Below are positions 5,927-13,265 of a stretch of 13,265 nucleotides of DNA, one piece after another. The stretch comes from Arthrobacter sp. Lineage in GTDB: Bacteria; Actinomycetota; Actinomycetes; Actinomycetales; Micrococcaceae. The stretch spans positions 1 to 13,265 of the forward strand of contig JAODMA010000094.1 in NCBI GenBank assembly GCA_025464545.1. Reading direction: 5' to 3'. Within the stretch, counting starts at the first letter, position 1. The number at the start of each line of letters is the position of its first letter. The position numbers were made by a program, and so were the translations under genes. The notes below the pieces were generated by a model. The model was not told where the DNA came from and ran no database searches. It worked only from the letters and a program-made list of their open reading frames with translations.

Positions 5927-7809
5927 GTTGGCACCTCGAACAGCTCATCCGGTTGCTTGGCCCGTTGCCGTCGGACCCACCCGGCGAACCGGGAGCCGGG
6001 ATCGGCCAGCAGTAACTGCGGCGGCCCGTCTTCGACAATCTCGCCGTCTTCGAGCCAGATCACCCGGTCGCATGACTGCGCCGAGTTGATGTCGTGGGTG
6101 ATCGTGATGGAGGTGCGCCCCTCAGTGAGTTGATCGAGGGCGCTGAGGACCGAATCGCGGGAGGCAGGGTCCAAGCCGGAGGTGGCCTCGTCCAGAATCA
6201 CCACTGGTGCCTTCCGGAGCATGGCGCGGGCGACGGCCAGCCGCTGGCGCTGGCCCCCGGACAGGTCGTTGGCGGACTCGCCGAGGACTGTGTCGTAGCC
6301 TTCAGGCAGGGCACGGATGAAACTGTCAGCCTGGGCGAGGACGGCAACGGCCTCGATTTCCTCGTCGGTGGCGTCGAGACGGCCGAACCGGATGTTTTCC
6401 CGCACCGTGGTGCCGAACAGGACGGAATCCTGGAGCAGGATTGAGACGTGTGATCGGACCGAAGCGATCGTCACATCCCGCAGGTCCTTGCCGCCGAGGC
6501 TGACGCTCCCCTTCCATGGGTCCACCATCCGAAGGACCATGCTGGCCAAGGTGGATTTTCCGGCGCCCGAGGGCCCCAGCAAGGCGCAGTGTTGCCCCGC
6601 CGGTATGGTCAGGTTGATCCCCTTCAGCACGGTGGTTCCGTCTATGTGCCCGGCCCAGACGTCGTCAAAGACGATGTCCGGATGCGGGCAGTCCAGGGCG
6701 ATGGCGTGGGGTGCTTCGGGCAGGTCGCTCTGGGCCTCCAGAAGGTCGGCCACCCGTTCCCCGGAGGCCGTCGCACGGGCTACCCGGCTGGTGTACCGGG
6801 CCACATCCTTCAGCGGCCTCATTCCGGTCTTGAGGTAGAAGAGGAAAACGACGAGGTCCCCGGGCGTCATTGCCTGCTGCATCACCCGCCACCCGCCGGC
6901 GGCCAGGACCACCGCCGTCGCGATCCCTATCAGGACATCGGTTTTCCGCTGGAGGCTGGCGGCCAGCCGGAGCGCGACGACGCCGGAACCCAGTGCGGCC
7001 TGGTTGCTTTTGCGGAACCCGGAGCTGATGGTGTCTTCAAGCCCGTACGCCTGGACTTCCCGCATGGCTCCCAGGGTCTGTGCGGCGGTGGTAGCCAGCG
7101 CGCTCTCCCCTTTGCGCGACTTGCGGGCCGCCGAGGTGATCGAGCCGGAGCTCTTGCGGGATAGAAGGACGAAAACGCCGATGGCAAGGAGAGTCACGAG
7201 GGCGATCAAGGGATCGAGCCAGATCATAAGGAAAGACATGGCAATCAGCGACACGGTGTTGCCGATGAGGGGCAGTCCTGCGGTGACTGCCACTTCCTGC
7301 AGCCGCGATACGTCTCCCACGAGACGCTGGACGGTATCGCCTGTTGATGCATGGCTGTGGTGCCGCATCGACAGGCTCTGCACATGACGGAAGGTCCGGG
7401 CGCGCAACTCTGACGAGATCCGGGTTCCCACGAGGGCGAACGAAATCGCCGAAAAGTAGCCTGCGATCGCCCGGATAACACTGATGGCGACCACTGCGCC
7501 GGCGCAGAGAAGCAGGAGCTCGGGGCTCGCCTGCACACTGAACGGGGTCTTGCGCACGGTGGCGCCGAGTGAGTGCGAGACGGCGTCGAGGACTACTTTC
7601 ACCGGCCACGGTTCAAGAAGCCGGAGGAGCACCTCGGCCGCCATGGTGATAAACCCCCACGTGATGAGCACCCTGTGCCCGTGCAGGTGGGGACGGATGC
7701 AACGCAAAGTCCGCCGCAGCGGGGATGGTGCCGTTGGCGCCTTGGCCGCGGGCCTTCGCCAGAAGGTCCGCCAGCTCCGTCGTCGTGACTGCTGGGCTGG
7801 CGTGGTCAT
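5923..7809 (-). CDS. ABC exporter, fused membrane and ATP-binding domains (half-transporter)
   Basis: This is a 628-residue type IV (MsbA/LmrA-like) half-transporter expected to work as a homodimer in the inner membrane. An Arg-rich cytoplasmic N-terminus (1-45) leads into a transmembrane domain (about 45-345) with hydrophobic segments near 47-66, 98-125, 178-216 and 290-330. The nucleotide-binding domain follows: Walker A GPSGAGKS (412-419), Q-loop Gln460, signature LSGGQ (516-520), Walker B VVILDE (catalytic Glu541) and switch His572. All catalytic residues are present, so it should be active. The family exports lipids, glycolipids, peptides and drugs; the adjacent glycosyltransferases suggest a glycosylated or lipid-linked cargo (inference). 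The ATG at 7809 overlaps the upstream glycosyltransferase stop as ATGA, and its stop overlaps the next gene in the same way. There is no N-terminal peptidase domain, so a leader-cleaving peptide exporter is unlikely. Confidence 0.94.
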   Translation of the reverse strand: MTTPAQQSRRRSWRTFWRRPAAKAPTAPSPLRRTLRCIRPHLHGHRVLITWGFITMAAEVLLRLLEPWPVKVVLDAVSHSLGATVRKTPFSVQASPELLLLCAGAVVAISVIRAIAGYFSAISFALVGTRISSELRARTFRHVQSLSMRHHSHASTGDTVQRLVGDVSRLQEVAVTAGLPLIGNTVSLIAMSFLMIWLDPLIALVTLLAIGVFVLLSRKSSGSITSAARKSRKGESALATTAAQTLGAMREVQAYGLEDTISSGFRKSNQAALGSGVVALRLAASLQRKTDVLIGIATAVVLAAGGWRVMQQAMTPGDLVVFLFYLKTGMRPLKDVARYTSRVARATASGERVADLLEAQSDLPEAPHAIALDCPHPDIVFDDVWAGHIDGTTVLKGINLTIPAGQHCALLGPSGAGKSTLASMVLRMVDPWKGSVSLGGKDLRDVTIASVRSHVSILLQDSVLFGTTVRENIRFGRLDATDEEIEAVAVLAQADSFIRALPEGYDTVLGESANDLSGGQRQRLAVARAMLRKAPVVILDEATSGLDPASRDSVLSALDQLTEGRTSITITHDINSAQSCDRVIWLEDGEIVEDGPPQLLLADPGSRFAGWVRRQRAKQPDELFEVPT

Positions 7810-8984
7810 TGGGCGGCGACCCTTCGGACGGGTGGCAGTGAGCGGGTGATGCGCGTGAGCACACCGTCCCAGCTGAATCGCTGCACGGCTTCTGCCCGTG
7901 CCGAAGCCCCGAGCCGTTCCCGCAGGTCGGAATCCCGGGCGAGCCGGGCGAGGGCCTCAGCCACGGCGGCAGGCTCCCCGGGCAGCACGAGGATGCCGGT
8001 GCGCCCGTGCTCCAGGATGGACGGGATCTGGCCCACGGCGCTCGCGATGATCGGCAGCGCGGCCGCCATGTATTCGTAGACCTTGAGCGGGGAGAAGTAG
8101 TCGTCCTGTCCTTCGACCCCAGCCGGGTACGGGGCAGCCGCGGCGTCGGCAGCGTCGAGCAGCCCGGGCACGGCGTCGGGCGACACCGCACCGGTGAATT
8201 CGGCCTCCACGCCGAGCCTGGCGGCGAGCAGTTCAAGGTCCTCCCGGCCAGGGCCGTCACCGACCACGAGCACACGCCAGCAGCGTGCGGGGTCCGTTGT
8301 CTGCGCGTTGGCCAGGGCAACACCGTGCAGCAGGCCAGGTACACCGTGCCAGGGCTTGAGCGTACCGACAAAGGCAACTGTAAGGCGGTCCGGGTTGCGC
8401 CTGCCGGGCCGGCGGGGCGTGATCCGGTGGATGTTGACGCCGTTGGGCACCAACACCGTCCGGGCGGTTGGAACCCGCTCCCGCACCCAGCGGACCACCG
8501 GTTCCGAGACACAGGCGACGACGTCGGCAGTTCCGGCATTGCGCCGCAGTACGGTTTCGACTTTCCTGACGTCCACCAACTGGCGGTACCGCTGCTGTTC
8601 TTCGATCAGCGGGGCATTGACTTCGAGCACTGATGGGACGTCCAGCACGGGGGCGAGCACGGACAGCGCCGGACTGAACAGCGAATAGCGTTCGTACACC
8701 AGGCCGCAGCCGCGGTGGAGCACCTCGTCGGCGAGGGCCAGTGCGGCATTCTCATTGGCCTGTTCCCGGGCGGCACCCGCCGGGGCAGGCTCCGGCGGCA
8801 CCTCCACGACCTCGAGATCGACCAGATCGGCAGGCTGGTCCTTGCCGCGGCGGGTGCAGTAGACCGTGACGTCGGAACCGGACCCGCGCCACGCCCGGAC
8901 GATTTCCTGGACATGGACCGAGGAGCCCTTGGTCCCGAAGACGGGCACTCCGGGATCTGCACAGAGATAGGCCACGCGCGTCAT
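7806..8984 (-). CDS. Glycosyltransferase, GT4 family, GT-B fold (third in operon)
   Basis: This is a 392-residue GT-B glycosyltransferase. The N-terminal Rossmann domain includes YLCADPGVPVFGTKGSSVHVQE, a glycine-rich acceptor-side loop followed by the helix seen in GT4 enzymes. LVPNGVN (about 178-184) marks the interdomain linker. The donor-binding C-terminal domain shows FVGTLKPWHG (205-214), VGDGPGRE and YFSPLKVYEYMAAALPIIAS (from 296), the last being the GT4 EX7E-like region that contacts the nucleotide sugar. The enzyme would be cytoplasmic or peripheral to the membrane; donor and acceptor are unknown. The ATG at 8984 overlaps the previous stop as ATGA, and its TGA overlaps the ABC exporter start as ATGA, so translation is coupled on both sides. 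Such enzymes commonly act in exopolysaccharide, cell-wall glycolipid or glycosylated natural-product synthesis. Confidence 0.92.
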   Translation of the reverse strand: MTRVAYLCADPGVPVFGTKGSSVHVQEIVRAWRGSGSDVTVYCTRRGKDQPADLVDLEVVEVPPEPAPAGAAREQANENAALALADEVLHRGCGLVYERYSLFSPALSVLAPVLDVPSVLEVNAPLIEEQQRYRQLVDVRKVETVLRRNAGTADVVACVSEPVVRWVRERVPTARTVLVPNGVNIHRITPRRPGRRNPDRLTVAFVGTLKPWHGVPGLLHGVALANAQTTDPARCWRVLVVGDGPGREDLELLAARLGVEAEFTGAVSPDAVPGLLDAADAAAAPYPAGVEGQDDYFSPLKVYEYMAAALPIIASAVGQIPSILEHGRTGILVLPGEPAAVAEALARLARDSDLRERLGASARAEAVQRFSWDGVLTRITRSLPPVRRVAAQ

Positions 8985-10210
8985 GCGACTTGTCTCTCCG
9001 GGCGGCAGAGGGCACGGAGCAGCCCCGCCTGGCGGCGGACGTCGTAGTCCTCCTCGACCAGCGCGCGGGCGTTGCGGGCCAGGGCTACCCTGTCGGTGCC
9101 GGGGGAAGCGAGGGTATGGATGCCGCGGGCCAGCGCATGGGGATTTGCCGGCCGGACCAGTACCCCGGTGGAGCCGTTGCGGATGGCTTCCGGTATTCCG
9201 GTGACGGAGGTGCTGACGCAGGGGACTCCGGTGGCCATGGCTTCGAGCAGAACGGTGGGCATGCCGTCGGCGTTGCCGTCGGCACCCACAACGCAGGGGG
9301 CCACGAAGACATCGGCCGAGTCGAGCAGTTCGTGGATCTGGTCCTGGGTCTGGGGCCCGAGCAGGTGGACGTTGTTCTGCAGCCGCAGCTGGTCGATGCT
9401 GGCCTCGAGTTCCTCGGCCATGATGCCGGTACCTGCGATGCGCAGCTCCAGTTTGACGCCCTGGCCCAGGAGTTCGGCTGCGGCCGGGAGCAGATGCTGG
9501 AAGCCTTTCTTCTCCACCAGCCGACCCACCGCTGCGAGGCGGAGCGGGGTTTCGAGCGGGCGGGGGTCGCGGTATGGGAAGCGCTCCAGCTCCAGTCCGT
9601 TGCGGACCAGATGCAGCCGCGAAGTGACGGCCGGGAAGCGGCGGCGCAGGTAGCGCAGGTTGAACCCGCTGATGGTCACGGCGTGGTGCGCCTGTTGGAG
9701 CTTCAGCTGGAGGTCATCGTCGCGGACCGATTCGTGGAAGATGTCCACGGCATGGGCGGTGAACGAGAAGGGGATGCCGGTGATCGCCGAGGCAAGCCGC
9801 CCCACCGTAGTGGCGCCGGAGGCGAAGTGGACGTGCATGTGCCGTATGTTCCTGCCCTGCAGCACGGTGGCCAGGTTGATGGCCTGGACGGCGTCGTCGG
9901 CGGCGGCGGCGGCGAGTTCACCAAGATTCCGCCCCAGCGCGGGCGTAAGTCCGGCCGCCACTGCCGCCTGCAGGCTCTCCCACAGGGCAACGGTCTTGAT
10001 CGGCCGGTCGATGTAGGTCACCGGCGCCTGGACCCGGGCGAGCTCAGGGTGGAACCGGGCATCGGTGGTAGGCCGCAGGGAGAAGATCTCGATCCGGTCC
10101 CCGGCGGCTTCGCGTGCCAGGATCTCGGAAACGATGAACGTCTCCGAGAACCGCGGATACACCTTCAGGACGTACGCCGTCCCCGGTTCAGACGGCAACA
10201 CGGGCAGCAC
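8981..10210 (-). CDS. Glycosyltransferase, GT4 family, exopolysaccharide (WcaL/AmsK-like) style (second in operon)
   Basis: This is a 409-residue GT-B glycosyltransferase. The N-terminus YPRFSETFIVSEI is characteristic of a GT4 branch that includes colanic-acid and amylovoran transferases; HMHVHFA (124-130) and FSFTAHAVDIF follow. The donor domain carries VGRLVEKKGF (228-237), IAGTG, and GMPTVLLEAMATGVPCVSTSVTGIPE, the classic GT4 E-x7-E region. The sugar and acceptor cannot be read from sequence. GTG at 10210 is the outermost reasonable start and overlaps the upstream gene by 23 bases; GAAGGGA sits too close to it, and GTG at 10201, with about 10 bases spacing, is an equally good or better start that would shorten the protein by three residues. 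The ATGA overlap with the next gene shows coupling. Confidence 0.92.
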   Translation of the reverse strand: MLPVLPSEPGTAYVLKVYPRFSETFIVSEILAREAAGDRIEIFSLRPTTDARFHPELARVQAPVTYIDRPIKTVALWESLQAAVAAGLTPALGRNLGELAAAAADDAVQAINLATVLQGRNIRHMHVHFASGATTVGRLASAITGIPFSFTAHAVDIFHESVRDDDLQLKLQQAHHAVTISGFNLRYLRRRFPAVTSRLHLVRNGLELERFPYRDPRPLETPLRLAAVGRLVEKKGFQHLLPAAAELLGQGVKLELRIAGTGIMAEELEASIDQLRLQNNVHLLGPQTQDQIHELLDSADVFVAPCVVGADGNADGMPTVLLEAMATGVPCVSTSVTGIPEAIRNGSTGVLVRPANPHALARGIHTLASPGTDRVALARNARALVEEDYDVRRQAGLLRALCRPERQVA

Positions 10211-11429
10211 TTCCCTTCGCCGCTACTGGAACCTCAACGGTGCTTGCTGCCGCTTCGTCCATGGCGGCGCCGGCGGCCACTGCGGACTGCAGCAAGCCGG
10301 CCGCCAGTTGCGGCACGCGGATCAGCCCATCAAGGACCGCCCGCCGGCGGTCCACTGTGGTGCCTTGCCGCGTGGCCAGCCATTCGGCCAGGATTTCGGG
10401 GGTCAGCGTCTCGATCTCGTGCTGTTCCAAATAGCCGGCAACGGCAAGGGAACGCGCCCGGATCCGCTGTTCGGCCCGGAACTCGGTACGGGGGACGATG
10501 AGGGCGGGGACGCTGGTACTCATGATCTCGCACACCGTGTTGTAGCCGCCCATCGCAACCACGGCGGACGCATGACGGAGGTGGAAGACGACGTCGTCCA
10601 GGGCCGGAACCACCCTCACCCCGGGGCGCGCGTGGCGAATGAGGTCCTCGTACTCCTTGGTGGGCATCTGGGGTCCGGCTACGACGAGGTGGCCCAGCCC
10701 GGCCGGGAGCGGGGCCGCGACGGCAATGCGGGCCAGCGCATGGCCGTCTGAACCGCCGCCCACCGTGGTCATGACATAGGGGCCGTCCATGCAGCTGGTG
10801 CCGGAGAGCGAGGGGCGGCCTGCGGCGAGGTAACCGGTGTACCGGATGAGTTTGCGCAGCGAGAACGGGATCTCCCCGGTAGCCAACGGATCGTGAATGG
10901 CGGAGTCGCCGTAAACCCAGATGGCGTCGAAGAGGGACTTGACGGTCCGCGCCCCACCGAACCGGGCCCACTCGCTGAAGGCGGGGCCCGGGGCGTCCAG
11001 GACTTCCCGCAGGCCCAGCACCACGCGCACGGGGCCGGCGGCACGGGCATGCCGCAGGGCGCCCTCCAATTCCCGGTGGACGCCGGTGGCATGACGGTCC
11101 ACGATCACCAGGTCCGGGCGGAAGCCAGCGAGCACCCCCTGCAATAGCCTGGAACGTAAGGACACGAGCTCAGCCATCGGCAGGCTGAGATTGCGTGGCA
11201 GGTAGCCCGCCGGGCTCTTCCCAATGCCGGGCAGCAACACCCAGTCCCAGCCCTCCGGTGCCGGGAAGCCGGGGGCGTGCGAGGTGCCAGTGATGAGGAT
11301 ACCGGTGACGGGGCGGCCGGTCAGCCCCGGGAGCTGGTTGGCGAGCGCGTGTGCCAACACCAGATTCCGTCGCACGTGGCCCAAGCCCACTGAGTCGTGT
11401 GAGTAAAACACTATCCGCAGTGGCTCCAC
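10188..11429 (-). CDS. Predicted glycosyltransferase, COG4671 / MurG-like GT-B (first gene of operon)
   Basis: This 413-residue protein matches the COG4671 'predicted glycosyl transferase' style, distantly related to MurG/GT28. It begins with RIVFYSHDSVGLGHVRRN (GLGHVRRN at 15-22), has TTVGGGSDG (221-229) at the start of the C-terminal domain, and then MGGYNTVCEI (293-302) followed by PRTEFRAEQRIRA, the nucleotide-sugar site. The last ~50 residues are Ala/Val-rich and low in complexity. The start is GTG at 11429, fixed by a consensus GGAGG (11440-11436) six bases upstream, the strongest ribosome site in the window and fitting for the first gene of an operon. It lies 101 bases after the histidine kinase stop on the same strand, with an AT-rich inverted repeat in between. 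Biochemical activity of this family is poorly established; substrate unknown. Confidence 0.9.
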   Translation of the reverse strand: MEPLRIVFYSHDSVGLGHVRRNLVLAHALANQLPGLTGRPVTGILITGTSHAPGFPAPEGWDWVLLPGIGKSPAGYLPRNLSLPMAELVSLRSRLLQGVLAGFRPDLVIVDRHATGVHRELEGALRHARAAGPVRVVLGLREVLDAPGPAFSEWARFGGARTVKSLFDAIWVYGDSAIHDPLATGEIPFSLRKLIRYTGYLAAGRPSLSGTSCMDGPYVMTTVGGGSDGHALARIAVAAPLPAGLGHLVVAGPQMPTKEYEDLIRHARPGVRVVPALDDVVFHLRHASAVVAMGGYNTVCEIMSTSVPALIVPRTEFRAEQRIRARSLAVAGYLEQHEIETLTPEILAEWLATRQGTTVDRRRAVLDGLIRVPQLAAGLLQSAVAAGAAMDEAAASTVEVPVAAKGSAARVAV

Positions 11430-11496
11430 GGCGATCCTCCCCGCTTCTTCTTAGCTACAGCTTGGGGCCGCAGGGTGAGGAATCGATGAGGGGAAG

Positions 11497-11516
11497 ATTA
11501 ATGATTCTTCATTAAT
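11497..11516. promoter_or_regulatory. AT-rich inverted repeat upstream of the glycosyltransferase operon
   Basis: ATTAATGA (11497-11504) and TCATTAAT (11509-11516) are perfect 8-base inverted arms around TTCT. The site contrasts sharply with the GC-rich surroundings. It begins 15 bases past the histidine kinase stop and lies about 56 bases upstream of the operon's GGAGG site, where an operator or upstream promoter element would sit. ATTAAT is itself palindromic, so the site is also a direct repeat with a 14-base period. A terminator is less likely because the stem is almost all A-T. Confidence 0.5.
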
Positions 11517-11530
11517 AGCCCGGTGGCGGC

Positions 11531-13072
11531 TTAGAGCCGTGCGCCGACAGACTGCAGCGGGATCCGGATCATAAAGCGGGATCCATGGCCGTACTCGGAT
11601 TCGACGCCGGCGTTCCCGCCGTGCGCTTCGGCGATGGCGGTGACGATCGCCAGGCCGAGTCCGGATCCCTCCTGTCCGCGGCCGGGGTGGGCGCGGCCGA
11701 ACCGCTCGAAGATCCGCTGCTGGTCCTCTGGAGCGATTCCCGTCCCGGTATCGCGCACCCACAGCAGCAGCGTGTCTGCTTCGGGCAGCGGCGAGCCGTC
11801 CGGCGCCGTCGAGCTCTCCAGCCGGCTGCCGAGGGCGATCGTGGAGGAGGGCCCGGTGTATTTGACCGCGTTGGCGGCCAGCTGGACCAGGGCCTGGGTG
11901 AGCCGCTGGGGGTCCGCTTCCAGCACGGCATCGGCTGTCTCGTCCAGCTTCCAGCGGCGGTCCGCGAGGACATGGACCTTCTCCATCACCTGATGGAGGA
12001 AATCGGGGAACCGGACGGGCTGCTTCCTGAGGAAGTCGGGGCGGCCGGCATTGGCCAGCAGGAGCAGGTCGTCCACGAGGCGCTGCATCCGGTCCACTTC
12101 TTCGAGCAGCACGTCCCGGGTGGCGGTCACATCGCCGGGATCGTCCACGGATACGAGTTCCAGGTGACCGCGGAGGATCGTCAGCGGGGTCCGCAGCTCA
12201 TGGCCCGCGTCGTCCAGGAACTTCTGCTGCTGCTGCGCGCCCTCGTCCAGCCGTTCCAGCATGGTATTGAAGGTTTTCATGAGCAGCGTGACGTCGTCTG
12301 CACCGTTGCGGACTTCCACCCGTTGTGTCATGTCCTCGGGGCTGACAACCTGGGTGGCTTCGCGCAGCCGGCGCAACGGGTACAGCAGCCTGCCGGCCAC
12401 TGTGCCTCCGAGAACGGCGGCGGCGAGCAGGGTACCGGCGGCCACCAAGACGTAGGTGTGGATTGAGGACACGAGGTGTTCCTGCAGGTCCGCGGTGTCC
12501 CGTCCGACCAACAGGTAGGTCACCGGTCCGGGCGGTCCCTTCACCGGCACCACGACGGCCCGGAACGGCCGCCCTTGCACGCTGAAGTCACCGAAGGCTG
12601 CATCGCCAGCACCTGTCAAGGCCACGGCTACGCCGTGCATGTCCTCCTTGAGGAGGTTCTCGTCGGGGCTGCCGTCCACGGTCCATTCGACCTTCCCGTC
12701 GGTGATGCCGGCCATCACCTCGTTGCTGCGCGGCTCGATGTCCTCGGCGGCCTCGTGGAGCCCGTGTTCGAGGGCCTCGCGGTCCGACCGCTCTTTGCTC
12801 GGTACCAGCTTGACCACGGCGTGGGCCTTGTCCAGGAGCGCCTGCTCCACCCTGGCATCGGAGTCCTGGAACTGGGTAGCAAAGGTGATGAGCCCGGCGA
12901 CCACCAGCCCTGCGAGCATCATGAGCAGCATTGCCGCCACCACGCGGAAGCGAACCGAATGTGCCCGGGCACTCCAACCGGCCCGCTCCGGATCGCCGCC
13001 GGGCGGTGGAACAGGCGGTGAGTGCCGCGCGGCACGGGCGCTTTCCCGCAGCCGGCTCAAGGTGGCGGTCAC
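11531..13072 (-). CDS. Two-component sensor histidine kinase (OmpR/EnvZ class)
   Basis: This is a 513-residue inner-membrane sensor kinase. A proline-rich cytoplasmic leader (1-40) precedes TM1 (about 43-66). An extracytoplasmic sensor of about 140 residues follows, then TM2 (about 207-228) and a HAMP linker starting YPLRRLREAT. The H-box FLDDAGHELRTPLT places the phosphorylated His at 291. The HATPase domain has N-box Asn401 (QLAANAVKYT), G1 DTGTGIA (Asp441), F-box FERFGR and G2 GSGLGLAI. All catalytic motifs are intact. The sensor domain is acidic with no Cys and no recognisable ligand motif. The start is GTG at 13072, with AAGGAG 9 bases upstream, 15 bases after the response regulator stop, so the two genes are one operon. 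It may control the adjoining glycosyltransferase operon. Confidence 0.95.
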   Translation of the reverse strand: MTATLSRLRESARAARHSPPVPPPGGDPERAGWSARAHSVRFRVVAAMLLMMLAGLVVAGLITFATQFQDSDARVEQALLDKAHAVVKLVPSKERSDREALEHGLHEAAEDIEPRSNEVMAGITDGKVEWTVDGSPDENLLKEDMHGVAVALTGAGDAAFGDFSVQGRPFRAVVVPVKGPPGPVTYLLVGRDTADLQEHLVSSIHTYVLVAAGTLLAAAVLGGTVAGRLLYPLRRLREATQVVSPEDMTQRVEVRNGADDVTLLMKTFNTMLERLDEGAQQQQKFLDDAGHELRTPLTILRGHLELVSVDDPGDVTATRDVLLEEVDRMQRLVDDLLLLANAGRPDFLRKQPVRFPDFLHQVMEKVHVLADRRWKLDETADAVLEADPQRLTQALVQLAANAVKYTGPSSTIALGSRLESSTAPDGSPLPEADTLLLWVRDTGTGIAPEDQQRIFERFGRAHPGRGQEGSGLGLAIVTAIAEAHGGNAGVESEYGHGSRFMIRIPLQSVGARL

Positions 13073-13087
13073 GGCGTCTTCTCCTTT

Positions 13088-13265
13088 CTAGCCGAGGCGG
13101 TATCCGGCGCCGCGGGTGGTGACAATGTGGTCGGCGCCCAGCTTCATCCGTATCTGGCGCACGTACACATCCACCACATTGGATGTGCCGTCGAAGTCGT
13201 AGCCCCACACCCGGCTCAGGAGTTGTTGCCGGCTCAGGACCTGCCCCGGGTGGAGCAGGAACATC
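13088..13265 (-). CDS. Response regulator, OmpR/PhoB family (C-terminal end only)
   Basis: Only the last 58 residues are in the window. They form the recognition half of an OmpR-type winged helix: FLLHPGQVLSRQQLLSRVWGYDF, then the recognition helix NVVDVYVRQIRMKL, and the closing wing IVTTRGAGYRLG. The receiver domain and start lie beyond the right edge. The stop codon TAG is followed almost at once by the ribosome site of the histidine kinase, which is its expected partner. The DNA target cannot be deduced; OmpR-family proteins bind tandem direct repeats as dimers. Confidence 0.93.
   Translation of the reverse strand, partial: MFLLHPGQVLSRQQLLSRVWGYDFDGTSNVVDVYVRQIRMKLGADHIVTTRGAGYRLG

Noticed and set aside
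5670..6038. Upstream extension of kinase copy 2 to a 499-residue protein
   Set aside because: The added 123 residues are Gly/Pro/Arg-rich, cross the whole 86-residue gene and the exporter's conserved C-terminus, and have no match in the paralogue, which starts at the equivalent ATG.
8990..10501. Long open frame (503 codons) on the plus strand opposite two glycosyltransferase genes
   Set aside because: It is antisense to clear GT4 and COG4671 proteins, is full of Gly, Arg and Gln with no domain, and is the usual high-GC shadow frame.
3413..11429. Calling the cluster a horizontally acquired island
   Set aside because: I see no integrase, transposase, tRNA attachment site or terminal repeat, and codon style looks like the neighbours by eye.
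11585..12466. 293-codon plus-strand frame opposite the histidine kinase
   Set aside because: It is the complement of the conserved HisKA/HATPase coding region, with no recognisable domain.
1..13265. tRNA, rRNA, riboswitch, CRISPR or insertion sequence
   Set aside because: I looked through the gaps on both strands; the gaps are at most about 150 bases and hold no cloverleaf-like, regularly repeated or transposase-like sequence.

Overview
The window looks like chromosomal DNA of a high-GC actinobacterium. The N-terminus of PurF and the general protein style fit the Arthrobacter / Pseudarthrobacter group (Micrococcaceae). That assignment rests on remembered sequence resemblance, not on a search. 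Coding density is high, with no intergenic gap longer than about 150 bases, and I see no tRNA, rRNA, CRISPR array, transposase or integrase.

Left part (1-3309), ordinary housekeeping genes: the 5' two thirds of purF (minus, running off the left edge); a small two-helix membrane protein just upstream of it on the same strand; a divergent class I SAM-dependent methyltransferase (plus); a convergent BCP-type peroxiredoxin (minus); and, divergent from that, a 79-residue very acidic protein of unknown role (plus). GC-rich hairpins lie between the convergent gene pairs.

Right part (3413-13265), a single-strand block, all minus: a response regulator (C-terminal DNA-binding domain only, cut by the right edge) and its histidine kinase; then, after a 101-base gap with an AT-rich inverted repeat, a seven-gene run. 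In transcription order the run is a COG4671-type predicted glycosyltransferase, two GT4-type glycosyltransferases, a fused ABC exporter, an 86-residue unrecognised protein, and two tandemly duplicated aminoglycoside-phosphotransferase-fold kinases. The genes are tightly coupled. Four junctions are 4-base ATGA overlaps, one is a longer overlap, and the two kinases are separated by 4 bases. A perfect 16-base palindrome follows the last kinase and may end the operon.

Working model (inference): a two-component system sits next to, and may control, a pathway that builds a glycosylated molecule (three glycosyltransferases), exports it or a lipid-linked form (ABC exporter) and phosphorylates it or a precursor (two kinase paralogues). 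Nothing in the window identifies the product. The cluster is the most interesting part of the window, especially the duplicated kinases, the small ORF of unknown function between exporter and kinases, and the AT-rich operator-like site at the head of the operon.
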